Positions 57,535 to 64,000 of a stretch of DNA of 64,000 bases are shown here, in pieces (the first letter of the stretch is position 1; each line of letters begins with the position of its first letter). The stretch spans positions 89,201,277-89,265,276 of the forward strand of contig OX421961.1 in NCBI GenBank assembly GCA_949128115.1. The letters run 5' to 3'. Position numbers and translations under genes: made by a program. This DNA is from Anaspis maculata (lineage: Eukaryota > Arthropoda > Insecta > Coleoptera > Scraptiidae). The notes below the pieces were generated by a model. That model saw only the letters and a program-made list of their open reading frames with translations. It did no database searches and was not told the DNA's origin.

Positions 57535-57693
57535 AAGCGGTCGCAATAGCGATTTTCATCAAGATGGAAAATGCGCTAAAAAAATCGCTTGAGATGCTAT
57601 CAGTACTATACTGATATGTTTTATTCACAAAAGGGCGCATTACAGAACTTCGCCTTGGGCGCCAAAAGCTATTACGCCGGCCCTGATACTGGC

Positions 57694-58218
57694 TACTGAC
57701 GTGCATCAAACAAAGATGGATAACCGAAGGGTATTGCCAGTAGAAAAGATTGCATCGTGTTGTACTTACATTCTATTCAAAGTAAACTCAGTTCTGCTAA
57801 AATATGGAAAATTAAAAAGACAATGAATTTCTATCTTATTGCTTTTCCAGATAAAAGCAATAAAAATACAACTACAAGTACAACTGGGTTGCTTACCCAC
57901 TATGGTATTTGCTCTTCATGAATCAAGTCGCGGACATGCGTTTCCACTTTCATAGCTAACTGCAATTCATAATTTTAGAACACTCGATAATCATCTCAAT
58001 CATTTCTTTTATACCACATAAAAACTGAAAGCATCAAGTAAAAAACCGTACATACCTAACAATGAAAAAATGAATTATTACCTACCTACTCAAATACCCA
58101 CACCTTATCTACATTCTTTATTTCTTCTAAAAAGGATATGCAGGGGCAATATCGACGTAGTCAGTGTAGTATATAGGTACGAAAACTAGGCAGGAAATTA
58201 CCCTTCGCCGTTTGCAAT
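57694..58218. other. upstream region of the small frame at 58219
   Basis: AT-rich with TACCTACCTAC motifs. Nothing else recognised. Confidence 0.35.
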
Positions 58219-58410
58219 ATGTCAGACAGGACAAACATTGACGTCAACTTGAGCAAACAATGTACTCATTATTACATGTGTCGCACCTCTGAAACACTAG
58301 GCTATAAAGAAAGTGATGAAGAATTAAAACGCCTGAGGTTAGAGCTGGCATCCAAATATTCTTATAAAAAAAAAACGGGAATTTCGTTCATAGACGCTAA
58401 GGCTAATTAA
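58219..58410 (+). CDS. short protein-like frame of unknown function (63 aa)
   Basis: ATG 58219 (context TGCAATATGTC) to TAA 58410. The sequence is charged, with a helix-like ESDEELKRLRLELASKYSYK segment. A splice-donor-like GAG/GTGAGT follows 16 bases after the stop, so an intron in the 3' UTR is possible. Codon use looks like a gene. No domain recognised. Confidence 0.35.
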   Translation: MSDRTNIDVNLSKQCTHYYMCRTSETLGYKESDEELKRLRLELASKYSYKKKTGISFIDAKAN

Positions 58411-58820
58411 TTGAAGAGGTGAGTAGATAAAGTATGATCTAGTAGTGTAATTAAATTACACAAGTTGTCAACATTTAAAGCCAAAATCTGTATTGTGGCT
58501 TAGGTATACAATTCAGGAGTTCTTTGCAAAAATACCACTTGTCAATTTTAAAAAATATGGCTGCTTCACGTTTCCATATTTTATTTAGAAATATTTTGAA
58601 TATTTCCATATCCAGGTATTTCATTACCTATATTATACATATTATGATGTCTTGATGTCTTCTCGTTTTTGTGAGCACGTTACTAACATCGGTACTTATT
58701 AGGTACTTACCTCCGAACTTACCTTTACGCACAGACCTTTACGTACCTTTTTACTTGGATTTTACTTCGGACAGACCGTCAGAATAGTCGCAGTGCCTTA
58801 TTCCTAGTCGGGAGAATGAA

Positions 58821-58980
58821 TAAAGCTGGGTTCCCAGACCCAGATGCGAATATTCGGACAAAAAATGCGATTTTATATGTCAAATTTTGAGTTCGAGGGC
58901 TCTGATTAGCCAATATGACGACTTTGACATTGAATTTTGCATTTTCTGTCCGAATATTCGAAACTGGGAATCCAGCTTTA
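58821..58980. mobile_element. 160-bp MITE, copy 1
   Basis: Ends TAAAGCTGGG and CCAGCTTTA, then GCGAATATTCGGACA and its complement TGTCCGAATATTCG. An interior GAGGGCTCTGATT block is shared with the next two copies. Confidence 0.8.
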
Positions 58981-59123
58981 TTACGAAGCCCGCTTGAGAT
59001 CACGACGTACGAATAAAACGCACACCAGCACAATTGGCGGAAGAGCCGTGTTTACAGAGCTTATACCGGATTATTCGCGCAGCAGATGGACTTCTTCAGA
59101 GCTCTAGCGAATGGACTGCCGCC

Positions 59124-59274
59124 TAAAGCTGGATTCTCAGATACGAATATTCGGACAGGAAATGCGATTTTGTATGTCAAATTTTAAATTCGAGGGCTCT
59201 GATTGGCCAATAGAGGACTTTGACATGAAATTTCGCATTTTCCGTCCGAATATTCGCATCTGGGAATTCAGCTT
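59124..59274. mobile_element. 150-bp MITE, copy 2
   Basis: Same family as 58821-58980: TAAAGCTGGATTCTCAG, ATTCGGACAGGAAATGCG, GAGGGCTCTGATTGGCC, and a mirrored right end ending CAGCTT. Confidence 0.8.
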
Positions 59275-59398
59275 GGACAGAAAATGCGAAATTTTATGCC
59301 AAAATCCTCATATTGGCCAATCAGAGCCCTCGAATTCAAAATTAGACATACAAAATTGCATTTCCTGTCCGAATATTCGCATCTGGAAATCCAGCTTA
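59275..59398. mobile_element. MITE copy 3, partial and abutting copy 2
   Basis: Starts inside the family consensus (GGACAGAAAATGCG), lacking the outer left end. It runs through GGCCAATCAGAGCCCTCGAA, so the core is inverted relative to copy 2, and ends CCAGCTTA. Confidence 0.75.
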
Positions 59399-59462
59399 AT
59401 GCTGGAATACTTATACCGAAACGACTTCCTCGAAACAAGAGGCATGGCCAGAGAGCAGGCTT

Positions 59463-59632
59463 AAGGTGCGTTCACTCAGCTTATTTAGCCGTGTTTTAAT
59501 TTCAGTCGCAAGCGCAGCGACGCGACGCCCATTGGCTCTTATGAACCAGCTTCCTCAGAACAGCCAATAAGCGATGCAGCGCTTACGGATAAATTAAAAC
59601 TTGCGACTAAATAAGCTGACTGAACGCACCTT
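59463..59632. mobile_element. 170-bp MITE, second family
   Basis: TIRs AAGGTGCGTTCACTCAGC and GCTGACTGAACGCACCTT, with TTATTTAG / CTAAATAA next inward and GCCAATAAGCG-type core blocks. Noncoding. Confidence 0.8.
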
Positions 59633-60566
59633 CAATTTGAATTCACAGCGACAGTGATCACATCAACGAGTACAAGTGAAACAGAGCGATATTTTAATAT
59701 CTGATTGTGACGATTTATGTGATTTGTAAATTAGTAGGTAGTATAATATGCACTAATAAATAATGTGTTTGAACGTCTGTCTTTCAGTTTTCGAAGTGCT
59801 CAAAGCAAATTCCTAATAGTAGGTATCTTACCTCAGAGAACGCAAATACCGTATTATCAAAAACTTTCCTCCTGTAGGCAGGCTGTAGTCTGGTCATTGG
59901 CAAGCAAACGAGGTTGATTTTGGCCAGGCCTGGCCTATATTCTAAGCCTGGCCTCCTCGCCTGGCCTAGAGGAAGAATGTTTTTGATCATACGGTGTAAT
60001 GGTGTAAATAAATAGTACGGGGGTATAGGGTCAAAAAAGGCTTTGCCGTGTGCCCGTTAGCGACTTTGTGAAGAAATATGGAACCTCATTCGATTCCTGG
60101 ACCATCAAGGCAAATGTGGTGAAGGCGCCAATATAGGCTCCGTCTGGTACCTAATAAGAAATTGTCTGTACCTCGTTTATTTTTCAACAGATTTCAACAC
60201 TTGAACTGTCATTTTGTAGACAAATAAATTCTCTTATCATTTCTTACTTTGATTTCAAAAACACATGTCAGGAAACTGCCAAAATTGTCTTTTGTATTCT
60301 AGAAGACGGCGTTTTTTTCATTATCCGATATTTTTCAAACTTGGCATTAACTATTATGGACTTTGAGGTACCCTTTCCGAGTTTCTACTTCATCACTTTG
60401 TATCTCTCCGGCTCTGACCGCCATATTGAAAAAATGGCACAAAAAAAGAATTTTTTTTCATTATATTCATTTCATTCGACGGGAGATTAGAACGTTCACA
60501 TGCGAATGAAAGCTCATTAACAATAGACCGTTTAAAAAAGCCATGACAGTAGGTATACCTATTTCA
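59633..60566. other. intergenic, no gene recognised
   Basis: Contains a local GGCCTGGCC-rich patch (about 59920-59970). No supported gene. Confidence 0.4.
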
Positions 60567-63460
60567 CACTATATAGTGGAGCGGTTGAAGCTCGCTAACG
60601 CGTCTCCTTAACGAGTTATTTTTTTTAGAGTATAACACTCTGAAACCATCACCATTCGATTGAGAAAACATCAGGCTTCAGAATATATAAATTTCAGCAA
60701 AATCGCGAGGTACCGACATCGTTTTTTTTGCCATCAAACCTCGAGAAGGTCCGATTTTTCAAGGGTTTTCATCACTTACAAAAACTGAATTTTCTTGAAA
60801 AATATACGATCTTGATGGCAGGTTCTGACGTCAATTTATAGAGAATTTCTTGGGCAACATTTTGATTTACGTCACTCTCACTCTGTTTCCCTAATTAACC
60901 CGGAAAACGAAAAAATGTGCAGAAAACAGCGACGAAATTTGTCAGTGTCCGCGTTCCCTTTACGATAACTTTCGAATTCACGATATCAAATTAAGATTTT
61001 TTTACACAGAAATGTTTCTCAATTTATTCTGAAAATATAATCCCGCATAACATATAGTCGCGTTTCAAAAATAAAGGCGTCAGAAGCAAAAACATTGGAG
61101 CGTGCGCTCCCGTCAAACTGTCAGCCGCCCAGTATTTGGAACATGGGCTATGAGGTGTAAAAGTTTTTTTCGACGTTATTTTAGATGATTGAGTGATGAA
61201 ACTTTATATAATGGTTTTATAGACAATTACCTCTCCCTTTGCAAATTATTGGGACCATACCATCCTGCAGAGCCCATACAAGGTAGCTGCAAGGGCTTCT
61301 TTGGTTTAAAAAATTACCGCTAACCTACTGCAGAGCAGATATTTTTGTTTTTTTTTCTCTTCATTTTTTTTATACGTCACTTCTTATTCAGAACTGTATG
61401 ATCTAAAATATGTGATGCCAAGTGGTAATCAGACTCCAATACCAAAGCAGTATTGAGGGAAATACCTACCTTACACTTCTGCGTGATTATCTAAATAGAT
61501 ACCGATAATCCTATATTATATCGAAGTTCTATAAATTCAGCGGTGCAGCCAAGTGGTGGGCTACGGGACTATAGCCTCTCCTCAGATGACCAACTCTTTG
61601 CCCTTTTTCAAAGAATTTTAGTCCTTTCTCGAGTTTTGAAGGGACATTTCGTTCCCAGTTATTGGCTCAGCCTCCCACGACAAAATCCTGTCTGCGCCAC
61701 TGAGTATCTGAAGTCAGGTTTCTATGTTTTGTATATTTATCGCAATGTCTGCATGAGGCACAATGGTTCTTGATCAATATTAATGGAAAATAAGTGGAAA
61801 ATTAAATCCATCAAACGAATGAAATGTCCTCATCGTCATCGGCATCATTATCGCCATCGTTCTCATTTTGATTATACTTGATTATGATAATTATACTTCT
61901 TTTCTACAATAAAAATCTCTATTATGATCTGTAAGGGCGTATGTCACATATGGTGAAACAGCAATGTGGGCTCATTGCCTGGATTGGACATTTTTCGTTT
62001 CAGTTGGGAAAATACATCAAAAAAATTATATTTCACCAACTATCTCGCTACGGCCTCTCATCCCAAAAGAAGTCCGGGAGATGTTGGACATTTCCTGCAA
62101 AGACAAAAACTGCTCAACATTGAAATGCCAGTGCCTGAAGGAACATTTAAAATGCACTGAGGCTTGCAAATTCAAAGGTTGCGAAAACCAATAAAAAATA
62201 ATAATAATTCAAAATGAGAACGATGGCGATAATGATGGCGATGATGATGAGGACATTTCATTCGTTTGATAGATTTAATTTTCCACTTATATCCCATTAA
62301 AATTGATCAAGAACCATTGTGCCTCATGCAGACATTGCGATAAATATACAAAACATAGAAACCTGACTTCAATGTCAGGTTTCATGCAAATGTCCCTTTG
62401 AAACTCGAGAAAGGACTAAAATTCTTTAAAAAAGAGCGAAGAATTGGTAATCTGGGGAGAGGCTATAGTCCCGTAGCCCACCACTTGGCTGCACCGCTGA
62501 ATTTCTAGAACTTCGATATATAGGTATCTATTTAGATAATCACGCAGAAGTGTAAGGTAGGTATTTCCTTCAATACTGCTTTGGTATTGGAGTCTGATTA
62601 CCACTTGGCATTACATATTTTAGATCATACAGTTCTGAATAAGAAGTGACGTATAAAAAAAAATGAAAAGAAAAAAAAAACAAAAATATCTACTCTGTAG
62701 TAGGTTAGCGGTAATTTTTTAAACCAAAGAAGCCCTTGCAACGACCTTGTAGGGGCTCTGCAGGATGGTATGGTCCCAATAATTTGCAAAGGGAGAGGTA
62801 ATTGTCTATAAAACCATTATATAAAGTTTCATCACTGAATCATCTAAAATAACGTCGAGAAAAATTTTTACACCTCGTAGCCCATGTTCCAAATACTGGG
62901 CGGGTGACAGTTTGACGGGAGCGCGCGCTCCGATGTTTTTGCTTCTGACGCCTTTATTTTTAAAACGCGACTATATGTTATGCGGGATTATATTTTCAGA
63001 ATAAATTGAGGAACATTTCTGTGTAAAAAAATCTTAATTTGATATCGTGAATTCGAAAGTTATCGTAAAGGGAACGCGGACACTGACAAATTTCGTCGCT
63101 GTTTTCTACACATTTTTTTGTTTTCCGGGTTAATTAGGGAAACAGAGTGAGAGTGACGTACATCAAAATGTTGCCCAAGAAATTCTCTACAAATTGACGT
63201 CAGAACCTGCCATCAAGACCGTTTATTTTTTGAGAAAATTCAGTTTTTGTAAGTGATGAAATCCCTTGAAAAATCGGACCTTCTCGAGGTTTGATGGCAA
63301 AAAAAACGATGTCGGTACCTCGCGATTTTGCTGAAATTTATATATTCTGAAGCCTGATGTTTTCTCAATCGAATGGTGATGGTTCCAGAGTGTTATACTC
63401 TAAAAAAAATAACTCGTTAAGGAGACGCGCTAGCGAGCCTCAACCGCTCCACTAATAGTG
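60567..63460. repeat. 2.9-kb foldback with ~1.25-kb arms
   Basis: 60567-about 61872 and about 62211-63460 are reverse complements with few differences in sampled stretches. The ends read CACTATATAGTGGAGCGGTTG and CAACCGCTCCACTAATAGTG. The left arm has an extra ~50 bp near 61655-61712 that the right arm lacks. The ~340-bp centre carries a cysteine-rich coding fragment. No intact transposase. Confidence 0.85.
61964..62194 (+). pseudogene. Cys-rich protein fragment in the foldback centre
   Basis: A 76-residue frame ends in a cysteine-dense stretch (CKDKNCSTLKCQCL, then LKCTEACKFKGC) before TAA 62194. The C-x4-C-x3-C-x-C and later C-x3-C-x4-C spacing resembles the C-terminal Cys-rich tails of some insect transposon-associated proteins and CXC-type zinc modules. 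The first half looks less protein-like. It is probably the remnant of a protein once encoded between the arms. Identity uncertain. Confidence 0.4.
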
Positions 63461-63519
63461 TATATCCCGTTAACTTCTTTTTTGTATCTGCATCAACTAC
63501 ACTGTGGTTATTAGCCAGG

Positions 63520-63800
63520 ATATTTCCTATATGGGTTTTTCTCTAATTATAAACAACGACGATACAATTTTTGGAACAAACAGTGGGGGATTTCCAGTGT
63601 TTTTTCTGATGGCTTTTTCCTCGGCTTTTTTGTTTAATCTTTTTTTCCGGGGCATCACCTCACGGTAGTTGGATACCCCAGTACTAATAAGAGACGCGTG
63701 AAAAAGTCCATCTGGCCCGGTGCGGATTTGAACCCGGGACCTCACCTTTGAAAGCGGAGCCGAGGTCACCGTGCTACCGACTGCTACCGAATGACTTTTT
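63520..63800 (-). mobile_element. probable tRNA-derived SINE
   Basis: On the minus strand GGTAGCACGGTGACC (box A-like, near 63760-63780) is followed by GGTCCCGGGTTCAAATCC (box B-like, plus-strand about 63724-63741). A non-tRNA body follows, rich in A runs toward 63520-63660. The insertion of bases and the long body argue against a functional tRNA gene. The end points are approximate. Confidence 0.5.
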
Positions 63801-64000
63801 GGACCAATAATAAAGTATCAAAAAGTCATTCTAGGTACTGAATTTAAAACGTAAACGGCATATACCTACTGATTTGGCTTAGTGTCACAGTGACAATAAG
63901 AAATCCAAAATTCATAAAATCAAAATCAGTATAAGTACCTACACATTCCGTGTGAAATACTGACTCTGATTTTTTCAAACCTATTGGGCAACAATATGGA

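Larger units (their letters stand above)
56359..57685. mobile_element. 1.3-kb hAT-type element
   Basis: TIRs CAGGGCCGGCGTTAG and TTACGCCGGCCCTG with perfect 8-bp duplications ATACTGGC (56351-56358, 57686-57693). No transposase. It carries a hairpin at 56591-56692 and a (GGAC)n run. Confidence 0.9.

Noticed and set aside
63719..63795. Functional tRNA gene
   Set aside because: Box A and box B-like sequences are present, but the cloverleaf cannot be completed convincingly and a non-tRNA body follows, so a SINE head is more likely.

Overview
The window is animal nuclear DNA. It is AT-rich, has no operons or bacterial signals, and carries spliced genes with GTAAGT/TTGCAG junctions. It is saturated with eukaryotic transposons and sprinkled with TAGGTAGGTACCTAC-type short repeats. 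The repeat style and the two painless-like TRPA channel genes suggest an insect, most likely a hemipteran (aphid, mealybug or relative). That assignment is inference. No bacterial, plastid, viral-genome or CRISPR content was seen.

Cellular genes are few. Two paralogous ankyrin/six-helix membrane proteins of the TRPA (painless-like) type lie head to head about 16 kb apart. One is on the minus strand (29392-31629), and the other on the plus strand (47837-53045, with a small first exon recovered here). The plus-strand copy keeps a recognisable pore loop and S6. In the minus-strand copy the residues at the filter position have changed, so it may be a non-conducting or differently gated relative. 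A small intact reading frame at 15584-16042 encodes a disordered protein with repeated (S/T)-D-(I/V)-F motifs that tentatively resembles Jupiter/HN1-type microtubule proteins. Two short frames (54059-54235, 58219-58410) are possible genes of unknown function.

The rest is a dense, layered record of transposition. (1) 1.7-5.8 kb: nested inverted repeats and short TIR elements around a dead HTH transposase fragment. (2) 6.8-9.8 kb: a 3-kb hAT-type element with a perfect 8-bp target duplication, enclosing a foldback. (3) 11.06-14.34 kb: a foldback with about 1-kb nearly identical arms, then a tRNA-derived SINE. (4) 17.1-17.5 kb: a short hAT element. (5) 18.5-22.0 kb: a solo LTR split by a TA-flanked element that itself holds a hairpin split by another solo LTR. 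(6) 22.1-23.6 kb: four adjacent tandem repeats. (7) 24-25.1 kb: the 3' end of a non-LTR retrotransposon with RNase H. (8) 25.5-28.6 kb: a foldback with one arm broken by a hAT element, the other arm preserving the unoccupied site. (9) 32.07-35.87 kb: a young Ty3/gypsy-like LTR element whose protease, reverse transcriptase and most of RNase H are deleted. (10) 35.9-39.9, 40.8-42.3, 44.6-45.1 and 60.6-63.5 kb: further large foldbacks. (11) 54.5 kb solo LTR, 56.4-57.7 kb hAT element, 58.8-59.6 kb MITE cluster, and a second tRNA-like SINE near 63.7 kb.

The most notable feature is the number of long palindromic (foldback) elements. At least eight are larger than 0.5 kb, with arms from about 120 bp to 1.4 kb. 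Two share the same 19-base terminal motif, and two carry decayed coding fragments in their centres. Each would form a long hairpin if transcribed. All boundaries were read by eye and are approximate to a few bases unless a target-site duplication fixes them.
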